Assembly: GCA_029204225.1 (NCBI GenBank)
Contig: CM055111.1
Location: 26,693,540-26,757,539, forward strand
DNA from: Diphasiastrum complanatum
Taxonomy: Eukaryota; Streptophyta; Lycopodiopsida; Lycopodiales; Lycopodiaceae
Length of the DNA stretch: 64,000 nucleotides
Direction: 5' to 3'
Shown: one piece after another, positions 41,571 to 52,589 of the stretch
How the letters are laid out: every line of letters begins with the position of its first letter
Numbering within the stretch: position 1 is the stretch's first letter
Translations under genes and position numbers: made by a program
The notes under the pieces: model-generated
The model's database searches: none
Told to the model about the DNA's origin: nothing
What the model saw: only the letters and a program-made list of their open reading frames with translations

Positions 41571-42420
41571 TATCTCATTTACTTGTTTTATCAATTCCAC
41601 ACACTGGTTCAATCCTGTTGAATGTTGTATTAATCTATAACGTAGGTCAGCAGTGTTTGTCTACATTTTGGAGGATTGTAGGATTGATATAGCAGGTAGT
41701 GACGAGCAATCATATCCGAACTCCATCCGAATTGATTTCGTTTGCGATTGTTTTCGCTTTGCGTTTCGTTTCGCTTCATGATTATTTTGCTTTAGTAATA
41801 TCAATATCAGAGCTCGTTCAAGTTTCGCTTCACTTTGCTTCCTTTTGTTTAGTTTCGTTTCATTTCATTTCATTTCGTTACAGGGCCTAATAGATTTGCA
41901 CAATTTTTTTATTTCCATCAGTGGTATCAGAGCAAGTTGACGCTTTTGAATCATCAATTTCAAATCAACATGTGAACTCAATAAGAAATCACAAAGATTT
42001 GGAAACAATCTAGCCTCTCCTTTTCTCTCTTCTAGCAAATCCTAGCACATAAAATGATGATTTCTTGATCACTCTTGATCAAACCACAATATAATGAGCT
42101 TTTGCTAACTCCTAAGATTGAATCACACTCTTGAAAAATTCCAGCAACTTAAAAACAAAAGATTCAATCATATTTAGGGTTATTCCAAAAATGCAATATA
42201 TTGAATCAAGCAAAAGCTAAATGCAAAAGCTAGAATCTTGATATATCATCTAATAGAATATAACATCCACAACCATAAGAAATTTTACTCCCCATAGCAA
42301 GATTTGAGCTAGAAACACCTCCAAATCCACATATGATTAATGCCGTCCTCAAATCCACTACTAGATTTGGCAAATACTCCAAATTTGGCCTATAAGTAGC
42401 TCTGATACCATGTCATAAAA
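41571..42420 (+). repeat. LTR/primer-site block, copy 2
   Basis: Direct repeat of the previous block. A forward primer site TGGTATCAGAGCAAG lies at about 41921. At about 42389-42404 the reverse complement, GCTCTGATACCA, closes the block, so the ~490 bp between are bounded by two convergent retroelement primer sites. This copy lacks about 75 bp present in copy 1 near 41330-41410. Confidence 0.75.
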
Positions 42421-42482
42421 TCAGAGCCAAAATATATTTGATGGATCGGAATGAAATAAACTACAAATGAATAGAATATTAC

Positions 42483-43389
42483 CTTTTCAATATCTACATC
42501 CATTTGTAAAGTATACCATTCAAAAAATAACTTTGTATTGTACAGGACGAACCATGCACAACTAAAAGCGTCTTGTTGCTATACACACTGCATATATAGA
42601 ACGAAAAATTAGTAATGATAGAAATTTTATTTATGCTATGACGATAAATTAGAATTTAAAAAGCAATACATGCATGTCAGAGATTAATTGAATATACCTT
42701 GAGAGATTTAATGGTTATCTCTCCGATTGAAATTGTCGTTGTCGGTATTTCCCGAACGACATCATGAAGTAGAGAATCAAATTCTCTATGTGTATTTGCA
42801 GCTGAGTTTAATTTTACACATAGAAAATTTGATACTCCCTCCTTATTTATCTTTACAAAAAGAATATTCAGGCTCCAATGCCGACTGCAAGAACCAAAAT
42901 ACAAATATCGATAAATTCATTTTTATGAAAAAATTCCGTTCTTATTAAAGAAATGAAGCATGCAACAATCCAGATTAAGCAACAAAAACAAAAGAGCAAT
43001 CCTTACCTATTTTCATATGGAATCAAATAGAATTTCGCCATAGGACTGCACTCGATGAAATAGACAACCTTCTCAAAATTGGCTTCTTTCGCCTTTATTG
43101 CTCCCATAAAAAATGGACTAACTACAAAAACTGTATTGTGAGAATCGAAACTAATACTATTCTGCAAAAAAAAAACTCCGACCTCTACTATTGCATCTGA
43201 AATTTCTAAGGTCTTATATTTTGGCTCAACACAAAATTTGGGACCTAATCTAAAGCTTCTACATGTATCTGGAAGAAAAAAATCAAAAAAGTTGCGGAGA
43301 AGATCAATTTTGTTAGCTAGATAGGCCTCGTATTGATTATAATGGTCAGAATAAAAAAAAACCTGGGCTGGATCGTATGCAATTCTCAC
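42483..43389 (-). CDS. Ulp1-like (C48) cysteine protease gene, three exons seen
   Basis: Exon A (43389 or higher to 43007) encodes a beta-rich segment ending FYLIPYEN. Intron 43006-42885 has GT/AG ends. Exon B (42884-42698) starts RHWSLNILFVK and contains HREFDSLLHD. Intron 42697-42579 (GTATAT...TATAG) leads to exon C (42578-42483), which reads QQDAFSCAWFVLYNTKLFFEW. His-Trp, Asp, Gln and Cys fit the H-D-Q-C layout of Ulp1/SENP-type proteases (de-SUMOylating fold), but the usual DCG is SC and spacing is shorter than in yeast Ulp1. All three exons join in frame. The GT after VDIEK at 42482 leads into the retroelement block below, so the last exon is lost or displaced. Upstream, frame A is open to about 43520. 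In plants such proteases are often carried by DNA transposons. Family call moderately sure. Confidence 0.55.
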
Positions 43390-43559
43390 AAAAAGATTAT
43401 GTACAAGAGTAGAAACAGAAGTGGAAACAATATCTACAGATTTCTCTGTTAAGTAGTGATGGCACGGGTGGTGGATTTGGTTCTGGCCATCATTCTCAGA
43501 AGAAGAAAATCAACAAAAAGAAGTTTGAACAAAATAAAAGTGGATGAAAACAAAAAAAA

Positions 43560-44380
43560 TTGCGATGAAAGGACGCTTGAGATCGATACTAGAACTAAAT
43601 ATCGGTATTCGAGCGCAAGATCTAGACAGATTATTTAAAAAAAAGAGATGAGCGCTCAAAAGCGATATTGAACAACCAGCGGTATCGGACTCCAGCGCAT
43701 TGTGAGAGGACAGAAGCTTGAACGGTGAAAGAGCGCACTTGAGAGCGATATCGGGAGCTAAAAGTGAAAACTTTGCAAAAAAAAATGAAAATTCCAAGGA
43801 CTTATATATACAAAATTTTTGCACGTGTGAAAAGATGGCGAAGACACGTGTCATTTAGATTATTAATCCACATGGAATGTCTGTATTGACAATGATGACC
43901 CAATTATGAGGCCACGTGGGCTGATACATGTGCGCGAATTCGATATCGACGTGTGTCATCCTTGCACGTGACAGATGTCAGATCAATCATTTTAGATATG
44001 ACACATTTATTTTAACCAATCACAATTCGACACGTGTTATTTCGACACTCCTCCACACGTGCAATTTCTTTTTTATAAATAGATCTTTTTCGGTTCGAAT
44101 TTTCACGCAAATTTATGATTGCTTTCCTGGATATCTATTTCAAGCGCGCCGCTTGCTCTCATTACCTTTCGTTGACTATTATGCATCTGGATCTGATACT
44201 ACATCGTCCGATATCGCATTCAAGCACGCTTCACATCCCTTTCTTTTTCTGCTCGGTGTTCTTGCGCTCGGATCCGATACTCCAACTTCAAATATCTCTC
44301 TCGAGCGCACGTTGGCTTGACGTGCTTGTCTGACCTGCGGTTTGCGCCTGAGAGCGATATTTGGATCTTTAGTTTAGTTT
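43560..44380. promoter_or_regulatory. Divergent intergenic region with inverted arrays of GAGCGC/GATATCGG motifs
   Basis: Between the minus-strand protease and the plus-strand gene lie two arms in opposite orientation: about 43650-43780 (gaacggtgaaagagcgcac, gagagcgatatcggga) and about 44190-44320 (reverse complement: gtgaagcgtgcttgaatgcg, atatcggacg). Within each arm the motif pair repeats about every 70 bp (tatcggactccagcgc; tatcggatccgagcgc). The centre (43850-44090) has several cacgtg-like sites (cacgtgt, gcacgtgac, ccacgtggg). It looks like a shared promoter or transposase-binding array. Function is inferred. Confidence 0.55.
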
Positions 44381-44447
44381 TTATTTAAAATGTCTAATTT
44401 TGAATCCAGTTTGTATTTTTTTTTAATGAATTTGTATTACTGATAGG

Positions 44448-45809
44448 TTGGACTATTTCAAATCTCTTTTTTCTCTATTTCTTTTTATTCTATCTTCTAT
44501 AACTGAGGGCCTTGGTGTGGAGACATTTTTTGAGATATATCTCAGATTTAAGTCCCTGCTCAATACTCCTCTATTCAGATCTCAAAATAAGGACATGATT
44601 CATTATCAGGACCTGGTGGCACTCGACAAGCATATCTATAAAGCTAAGCTTGATAGAATGTTTACCAAATTACATAATGATTTCAAGTCTGTAGATGAGT
44701 GCCCAATTCATAATAAAAAATGTAGATTTGTTGATTTTCAGTCTGTTTTTGTTAAATATTTTTGACGATTTGGAGGCGGTGCCCTCCACTTTTGAAGCAG
44801 CTTCTTCTAGTGGTACAAAGTCTGAAAAGTCAAAGGTTGTAGATATAGATACTTTTTTTATTGATACGAGTGTTAATTTAGATAATTGTTCTGATTTTGA
44901 TCCTGCTCAAAATAGGGCTACTGTTATAGGCCCTAGAACACCCACTATCCTTTCTCCTTGTGATAAATCTTTGATCACTTTGCCTACTTATAATATAGAT
45001 AATAATTCCTTTTTGACAATATCGGATATATCGGAGACTTCACTGAAGCTGAGACTCTTTGCATATTGAGCAAAGAGCTTGATGAATTTTCGGATATAAT
45101 TGAATTTGATGCTGATGATTTTCTCCCTGGTGTTGGGGATGTACATAATGATAAGCTTTATTCAGAAAAAGATTGCTTGAAAATGGCTGAGGAAATGCGC
45201 AACAAAGAAGATGATCTACCTTCTGAGGAGGAGTTTCTTAGAATCCAAAGTCAACTTGGTTTTCCACAGCCAACTGTCTATTCACCAACAATATGGACAT
45301 CGAAAGGTGGACATAATATTGATGGAGAGACAATAATCAGAGAAGACAAAACCGAATGCGTAAGTTTTTGTCTCTTATCAAGTACTAGTAGATTTGTTAT
45401 GTCAGATTATATACTGGAGCTTGCTTTGTTTTTTATCATTTCAGGAAACAATTTTCCTTGATGATTTCGCAATTCATCGAGGGGGCAGAGATCTTCTACT
45501 GGAGAATTTTCAAGAGATCATGCACTGGGGCACTATCTGGCACTCAAGACACTATGTCATCTTTTTGGAGGACATAATTTCAATAAGGTGCATAAAATAA
45601 TTTTTGTAAAGAAAACTATTGCGGTTAAAATTTTAGGATATGGACCAGTGAATTCCATGTTCAGATCATTTCATTTTGCAATGTATGCTGCTTATGTTGA
45701 TCTGAGTAAGCATGCAAACTATGAGCTATTGGATCCATACGAAAGAAGAAAATTGTTGCATGATTCTAAGTTGCAACTTTCATTGAAAAAAATATCGGAA
45801 GCAGATTAG
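44448..45809 (+). CDS. Unrecognised acidic protein gene, divergent from the protease
   Basis: Reading begins MDYFKSLFSLFLFILSS or later at MIHYQDLVALDKHIYKAKLD (about 44597). The frame changes near 44760 to DDLEAVPSTFEAASSSG...NRATVIGPRTPTIL, then back near 45030 to DFTEAETLCILSKELDEFSD and a strongly acidic region (EFDADDFLPGVGD, EDDLPSEEEFLRIQSQLGFP). An intron with GTAAGT at 45360 and TTTCAG at 45444 joins KTEC to ETIFLDDFAIHRGG. A final segment (about 45520-45809) in another frame reads LGHYLALKTLCHLFGGHNFN, KVHKIIFVKKTIAVKILGYG and FHFAMYAAYVDLSKHANYEL. The frame changes mean either small unseen introns or decay. I do not recognise the family; the last part might be a small DNA-binding domain. 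Confidence 0.4.
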
Positions 45810-45869
45810 ATACTACTGAATTGTACTTTGTAAATATTTTTATTTAATATACAAAATTTTATTGTGTGT

Positions 45870-48667
45870 CTATAGCCTATTGGCTTGTATAAATTTGCAT
45901 GCTTTTTGAAATTTTTTATAATCCGTCGATTTTGTATTATGACAAGTTTGGATTCTTCTATAAAACCATTGGAAAAGTTGCAGTATATAATTGTTTTTTG
46001 TGCTAGTCCCGCCATGTTGTGTACTTTTATGAATCGCTCTTGCTTGCCAACGAGATTTTTCCTTTCCTTGCAATGACCATATGCTAAGACTTCCACTATT
46101 TCTTGCAAAGAATGTCGAATGATGTCGTAATATGTGCTGCATGTCATAAAAACATAATCTAAATCAATACCAAAAGTATCTAATTTAATTGCACATATTT
46201 GTCTATCGTAGTGTAAAATCAAAATCTTACCATATAATGTGTTATATGATCAACACCCCATGCACTTTGAACTGCATCCACAGATTCATTGATTGTTTTA
46301 TGTATCATTTGAACATCAGTATTTGAAAATTTATTTTTTCTCAAGTATTTCACCATGTTGTCTAACTTTTTCCAAACTTCTACTTTGTGTATACGAGTAG
46401 AATCTTCTTCTTCAAAATCTTGAGTTGCTGCAGTAATTTCTTTCCAAACCGTGTATTGAACCTTAGATTGTTTGCCAGAATAATTTGATAAAAATCTTCG
46501 AGCTTTAGATCCTCCAATGCTCGGCTTGCATGGAATATTTCCTGCTTTACCTGATAGCTTGTCATCTTTCTTAATTTTAACGTGGCCTTTATGTAAGCCT
46601 GCTTTGGACAACACATCTTCTAATCTGGAAATAGCTTCCTTCGCAAAGGCCTCTGGCTCAGAATTCCATGCAAACAAGATGTAAAGATATATTATTGTCT
46701 CTATAATACGCACCTCCGCATGCAATGTACAGATATGAATATTTCGTAGAGAAATCGGTAGTCCAGTTTTCCAATTAGAATCTTCTTGATCTCTTGATAT
46801 TCCTGTACTCCTTGTCATGTCTTTTGCTATTTTCATGCAGTACAAACAAGGGTGTTTAGAGTTAGCGCCATGAGATACATTGGGCATACATTTTAATGTC
46901 TTCAGATCTCCTACTAAATGCCATTCAATGTTGAAAGTGCCAATTCTAGAAATATTGAGTGGAACTCCCTCCATGTGATCTTTTATGGTGGCACGATATG
47001 ATGTTCTACTAAATATCCATGAGAGAATGTTATGGTCTTCTTTTAGCACCTATAAGAGAATACAAAAATGTGATTAGCCTCATAATATTAACACAGAGAA
47101 GATTTTAGATATGAAATCCATATTCAAATGATTATCCCTATTTATTATGTGAAGGAACTGCTATACCTGAAATGCTGCCAACCAGCAGATATCATTTTCT
47201 GATTGAACACTGAAATCGAGGCCTTATGAGTCTTCTGAATTTGAAAGTGCTCCATTCATGATTGTGAACTGACTCTTTCCATTTTTGGTCCTCTTATAAT
47301 TTTGGACTCATCTAACTTGAGAACAACTATCAACTTGTTATTGACATTCTCATTTGTAATACCGTAATAATTTATGATGAATGTTAATAACTGATTAATG
47401 TCAATAAATAAATTGTTGGAATTGTTATATGCTAGACTTTCTCCTTTCAAGCAATACGCTTCATTGATATGAGATGGATTACCAACTATTGTCCGCATAC
47501 CATGGTTTAACATGTCTTTTTTTTTAAAAAGATGAAATGGTCGTGGGATTGGAAACTTTTTAATATTTACCTATGCAAATGCCTCCTTTATCATCTTAAA
47601 CATTGTTGCATGATGCTAGAAAAGTCGCATGCCCCCTGAAGCAATGTAGTGTCTAATATTTTTCCAATTTCATCCATAATGCTATTAGAAATTGAAGGCT
47701 TAATCTTTTTCATTTTGTTATGATTTAACATTGATTTCATAGATTTAGAAGTCAAGATAGAGTCTAGTGAGTTTCCAATTGAAATCTCATCAGCCAAATG
47801 GTCTTCAACAACCAATGCTGATCTGCATTGCAAGCATAATGTTCATGAAAATGTTAGTAGAAATTAGGACACTCATATTATTCACAACAGTATATAATAC
47901 ACAAATCAACAGAAAGTTGAAATGAACAAATAACAAAATTAGTAATTATGAATGAATCAAAAAGTTAAAGCAATATTCAATACCAAGTAAGCCATAACCT
48001 ACTTGAATGCACGGATTCGTCTTTTTCTATGACCTCCTCTGGAGATAGATCACATATATCCTTGTTTACTAGTCTTTTTCTCTTGTTGCTTTGGACCTTT
48101 CTGTTGAGCACATCCATATCTTTAACAAGAGACAAATATGAGATATGCATGGATTGAAATGCAATTTTTATCTCATCATTACCAGTTGTAATGATGCAAA
48201 GAAGATTTCAACCTTTGGATCTCCTCCTTGAGCATCTCATTTTCATCCAAACAAGTTTTTATCTTTGTAAATTTTTCTTCGCACTCCTTTTTTTTTTTTT
48301 TTTATTCCTCTTCCAAATAATGTATTCTTTGCATTGAATGTGCATTCCCATAGAGCATCAAATTCTCACAGTAAATCCAAAGGCCATTTTTATCATGACA
48401 CATATAGATTATTAACTGACTCACCAAATGAAAATATGGATGTTGCAATGAACATGGATCAATAGGATACAATGTTCCTGATGACCATAAATCTACATGG
48501 TTTAGCTTTTCCTCCCTGTATCGGACCATATCAGAAGTTGACAATTGGGTTGCTTTGAATTTCTCGTTCCGAGCGAAGCATATTCTGGTGACAGATCCAC
48601 ATGAAGATGATAAAGCTTCGTCATCAGTACAGTAGTATAGTAACAAACAACACAATGACAATAACAA
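45870..48667 (-). pseudogene. Multi-exon transposase-like gene of unknown family (GDLK/CxxC type)
   Basis: Minus-strand coding blocks: 48667-48302 (start region, FARNEKFKATQLSTSDMVRY); a coiled coil around 48260-48180 (DENEMLKEEIQRLKSS); a basic, NLS-like NKRKRLVNK near 48090; 47822-47590 (SALVVEDHLADEISIGNSL); 47513-47167 (NKLIVVLKLDESKI, ...SENDICWLAAFQ); and 47049-46219, joined to the last by a clear intron (47166-47050, GTATAG/TATAG). The last block has FNIEWHLVGDLKTLKCMPNV, SKHPCLYCMK, IHICTLHAEVRIIETIIYL. A frameshift near 47285 and a TAA near 47227 break it. The LDES...GDLK...CxxC layout resembles poorly characterised DDE-type transposases known mainly from animals and protists; I cannot name the superfamily. 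A further block continues to about 45870 (CSTYYDIIRHSLQEIVEVL). Confidence 0.5.
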
Positions 48668-48899
48668 AGCTGGAGATGGCGCTAACGACTCTGTTTGAGA
48701 TAGAGATGGCGCAGGCTTTTTTCAGAAATGTCACTCCTAATTCAAATTTTTGAGTGTTTCCAACTATTGGGAGGGAATATTTCAGCATTTTGAAAAACTA
48801 TATTTTAACTGTGGTTAAACACTAGTGAAGTTTGATGTGACTAAACTAAGGTGCATTCATTTACATGGAAAGTAGTGCGGGCAAATGCGTAAAGAAGTT
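48668..48899. other. Region upstream of the transposase-like gene
   Basis: Has two copies of gagatggcgc (48673-48682 and 48701-48716 area) near the presumed start of the gene. No terminal inverted repeat matching the 42.4-kb side was found. Confidence 0.35.
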
Positions 48900-49411
48900 A
48901 AAAAATGATATTATAATTTCTTTATAGTTATTTTTCTCTCTCCTACATGGCATTTCTTTGGGCCCATATTTTCTCTAATGCAACATGGCAACCTCAAGTG
49001 GCTTCATAAATCAAGAAATCTAGAGAAATACACATGAGATGGACATGGAATCAAAAGAGATGAATTATCCACATAAAAAGAGAATACAATGACACTTTCT
49101 CCATGTTGGTACTGTTATTTGTAGCTGCTAAATTGTCATTTGGCCAATTGTGCTAAACTTGCCCTAAATGGTAACTTCTTGGTACTTTAGCAAAAACTTA
49201 GAAATTCTAGTCTAGATGCAATGTATCAAAAATTAGCCAATTAGAATGGGTCCAAATATGACCTCATCCATTTATCTACTTGAAAAAAATAGTACAAACA
49301 CTACTTAGGCCTTTACTCACAAATATAAATCTATCTCTAAGTTGAAATTTCATTTTGGCCTCAAAATTGCCAAGATAAATCAACTAAACTAGTTGACATT
49401 TTTCACAATCC
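48900..49411 (-). repeat. Probable LTR of the 49-50 kb copia remnant
   Basis: On the minus strand a purine-rich GATGAGGGATTG (about 49422-49411) is followed by TGAAAAATGTCAACTAG. This is the polypurine-tract/LTR arrangement after a copia pol end. The other end is not defined because no partner LTR is in the window. Confidence 0.45.
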
Positions 49412-50330
49412 CTCATCAACTAGTCTTAGCATAGACTTGGATAGAACTCCAAGTGATGTTCTATGCTTCATTTACAATTATTTTCCCAGTGCTTTCGTGA
49501 AGATACCAGCCAGACACTTTCTTGATGAGACATGTTGAAGCTCCACCTCTTTTGACATGACTTGTTCCTTCACAAAATGATAAGCCACTTCAATATGCTA
49601 GCTCCTTGCATGAAAAATAGGATTGCTTGCCAAAATTTGGGTTGACGGGTTATCAAAAAAGAGTAAGTTGATGATCCTCTATAAACAATGCCAAAATCTC
49701 TAGAACTCGGGATGCGCCTGAATACTCTCTTGCCTAGCTTCCAATGCTCCACACTAGGATCATGCATAAATTGACTTAATCTACCAACACAATAGCTAAG
49801 ATCAAGTCTTGTGATGGTTAGGTAAATGAGTGAACCAATTAGCTTCCTATAGAGAGCAATGTCCTCGAAGGATCTTTCATTACCTCGTTTAGCAAGCTTT
49901 ACATTTGACTCCATTGGTTTATCAATAGACTTTGCATCTAGCATATGAAATCTTTCTAGAATAGAATTATCATACTTTTCTTGACAAATGAAAGTAGATT
50001 GAGAAGTTCTAGATACATCTATTCCCAATATATAATGCAAAAGACCAAGATCATGCACCTGAAACTCCTTTTCGAGTGCAATCTTGATATCATCAATATC
50101 TTGATTGTTTCCTCCACTCAAAATGATATCATCCACATAGATTAGAAGAATGATAATATCATTTCCAACAAATCTATAGTAAAGTGAATGATGATACTCA
50201 CTCATTATGAAGTTTTGTGAAAGTAAAAAAGTATTAAGTTTAGGATACCAACTCGTTGGTGCTTGCTTAAGTCCATTAGCCTTCTATTTTTAGAATAAAC
50301 CTTTGCCGACTTGGCTATAACTAGATCTAG
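49411..50330 (-). pseudogene. Copia reverse transcriptase/RNase H remnant
   Basis: Minus strand from 50330: GLKQAPTSWYPKLNTFLLS, YRFVGNDIIILLIYVDDIIL (catalytic YVDD), FQVHDLGLLHYILGIDVSRT, KPMESNVKLAKRGNERSF, LYRKLIGSLIYLTITRLDLS, then YRGSSTYS. The RNase H core is deleted, and after a frame change the reading is ILASNPIFHARS-stop-HIEVAYHFVKEQ, then LQHVSSRKCLAGIFTKAL and SLGVLSKSMLRLVDEG. It resembles the C-terminal half of the intact element at 12001 but is clearly a different, older copy. Confidence 0.8.
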
Positions 50331-50671
50331 GTCAAATCTATATACATTAGACCAGGCGAATGATGATTATCAGTGTTTTCTAAATTTTAGAAGTTTTTTC
50401 ACTATTTTTGGTGGTTTATCTTCAGTTTCTGAAAATTGGACGGGAATTAGCCTTCGCCCTTCAAATTGGAGCTTCATTGCATTAGGGCAATCCTGTTTGC
50501 AAGTTATCGATGTCTAATGCAGATTTTAACCCTTTTTTGTCATCAAAATAGCTAAAAATGAGTGAATTTTTTTTTGTTTTACTTGTTTCTTGACAACTCC
50601 TACCTTTTACACACTTAAAGAGGTAGGAGTTGTGAGAGCGCCCCTTCTCCTCCCTCCCTCATAAAAAACAA

Positions 50672-50708
<37 letters not shown>

Positions 50709-50966
50709 TAGGGAAGCCCATAAAACCATGGGAAGGCAACGGCAAACCAATGATTAAGCCCTTTGTAAGTAATATACCTTAGAAATCTAAAGAATGCACG
50801 TTTTTTTGAGAACTGAAAACAGTTTCCAAACTCTCAAGCCTCAAGGCCAGGGCTAAGCCGGGCCCCCATGTGAGTCCAGGCGGACTGGGCAGCCAGACGG
50901 AGCTGCAAGTACCGGGAACCTGGTATATAGCGTCATCGGATACCGGTGGTGTTGTTGCTGGTGACG
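50331..50966. other. Unassigned, with (AT)n at 50672-50704
   Basis: No gene is supported upstream of the S1-like gene. The (AT)n microsatellite is about 33 bp. The sequence 50800-50940 is GC-richer and may hold the real 5' end of the S1-like gene, but no start in frame was found because of a TAG at 50928-50930. Confidence 0.5.
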
Positions 50967-51580
50967 ATGGTATCCATCTCCATTCCATCAACTATGGCGG
51001 CTGCCTTCTCTGTCACTAACTACTGTGAAAAGCCCATCAACATGACTTGCGCTTCTCGCAATGATAATCTGGGCACGTCGTTGCTACACGTGGGTGAAAG
51101 CCGTGAATGGGAATTTGTTGGCCACATTTTGGTGCGACTTCAGAAAGGATGCTAAACAGTTGCACCAAGATACATGGACTTGGTCGCTGTCCGTCTTGGT
51201 AAGCAACAATGTAGCAGACACTTACTGAAGAATGCATTGCCATCTTCACCTCTTTCTTTACGAGCTAGCCCTCACAATGTTCCTTTAATTTCATCAATTT
51301 TTGTAGTCTGGGTGGTTTCTAATCAGATGAGATCTTCATCCTGCGTATGAGCTCGGTGATCAATCTATATCTTTAATTCTCACAACATCAAAATTGCATT
51401 TTAAAGTCCAGTTCTTGTGATAATTAGATGCAAGGTGACAGTACTGTCTCGAATTAATGTTTGTTGTGCGCCATCTGACAGCGAGAACACAGTCTGCATA
51501 TCAAGTGGCTGGTTAAGGAGGCCGGCATCTACATGGATCATGAGAATGATCCGGAAGAGTTTTTCAAGGGATGGAATTGA
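50967..51580 (+). pseudogene. S1/SPH-like (plant self-incompatibility S1 family) gene, frameshifted
   Basis: Exon 1 (50967-51198): a short hydrophobic leader MVSISIPSTMAAA, then FSVTNYCEKPINMTCASRND, NLGTSLLHVGESREWEFVGH, then after a +1 shift at about 51120-51127, FWCDFRKDAKQLHQDTW and TWSLSVL. Intron 51199-51481 has GTAAGC and GACAG ends. Exon 2 (51482-51580) reads in phase REHSLHIKWLVKEAGIYMDH and ENDPEEFFKGWN-stop. This is the S1 fold pattern (small secreted proteins, W-x-F, FWC-F and WLVKE-GIY motifs). The third and fourth family cysteines before WLVK are absent. The leader is short for the family. One frameshift breaks it unless it is a sequencing error. Confidence 0.65.
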
Positions 51581-52589
51581 TGCAGCTCTATGAATTGATG
51601 CTGACAAAAAATTGTCCTATTTTCAGCTTATAGCAGCGATTATTTCATTAGTTTGCCGCTGGTCGACTTAACAGTCAAGTCAAGTTGTGAATTCTGTCTG
51701 AAATCCAGTTTGCACTATCGTTATGCTTAAGGAATAGACTCATAGAGAACTGTTATGAAAATTTCTTAGTTATTCATAAATGTATTTTGGATGAGAGGAC
51801 GTTGAATTTTTGTCTTCAAATAAAAAAGAGAAGTTGATCACAAACGCATAGTGCATAATAGCTGAAGTTGATATTTTTTTTTTATGATATTGTTTTCGTC
51901 TCTTTATTGTAAATGGACCAAATTGTAGCTAATTTTTCTTCACAAAGCTCAAACAAAATCATGTGATCCCTTTTACATGTATTGGCGCTTTTGGTTTTAA
52001 TAAGCTTTCGTGACAATCAAATTAGGGCAGATATATAGTTAGTCGCTGATAAGATCCCTCATCTTGTTCCAAAATGGACTTGAAAATTGTCTCAAAACTC
52101 TAACTCATTAGCTAAGATGATTTTGTGTTCTTATCTTATGACATAGAGAAGCATTACCCGACAATCCGGCATTTCCTTACAGCTAGTGCATGTAGTAATT
52201 CATCACAAGGGCTCGGAAGAAGTTCCTACTCTTATTAAGTTCACATAGTTTATAAGGGTATGAGAACCTACTCCAAGGAATATCGCTCTCAGTATGTGAA
52301 AGAGCGTGGAAGTTGGTTTCAAAATAGCCATCTCCATCACAAACGGCAAAAATAGTGTGTTGTATAGAAGCTTCTAGATAGTGGAGACGATCATTCACAA
52401 ATAATAGAAAACTAAAAATTAATCTTTGTTGGGTACTTCTAAGAGAAACTGGATGCAAGCATGACAAATGAAAATGAGTAAGCTCTCTCAGACTACATTA
52501 CCAACATCTAGTCTTAGTGCATTGTAGTGTAATTATGCTTGAAGCTATTGCATGAATTGATCAGAGTAGTAGTTCAGTAGAATGACCTT
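51581..52589. other. No gene recognised
   Basis: Includes a 95-codon minus-strand open frame (52467-52183, MSCLHPVSLRSTQQRLIFSF) without recognisable content. It lies directly downstream of the lipase fragment on the same strand and might be lipase 3' sequence, but I see no matching motif. Confidence 0.4.

Noticed and set aside
43928-44320. 130-codon open frame on the plus strand in the divergent intergenic region, and the 114-codon minus-strand frame at 43510-43854
   Set aside because: Both lie in the inverted motif arms and resemble each other only because the DNA is repeated; low-complexity, no domain.
52270-52300. gaatatcgctctcag resembling the GAGCGATAT motif of the 43-44 kb array
   Set aside because: A single short match without the companion motif; likely chance.
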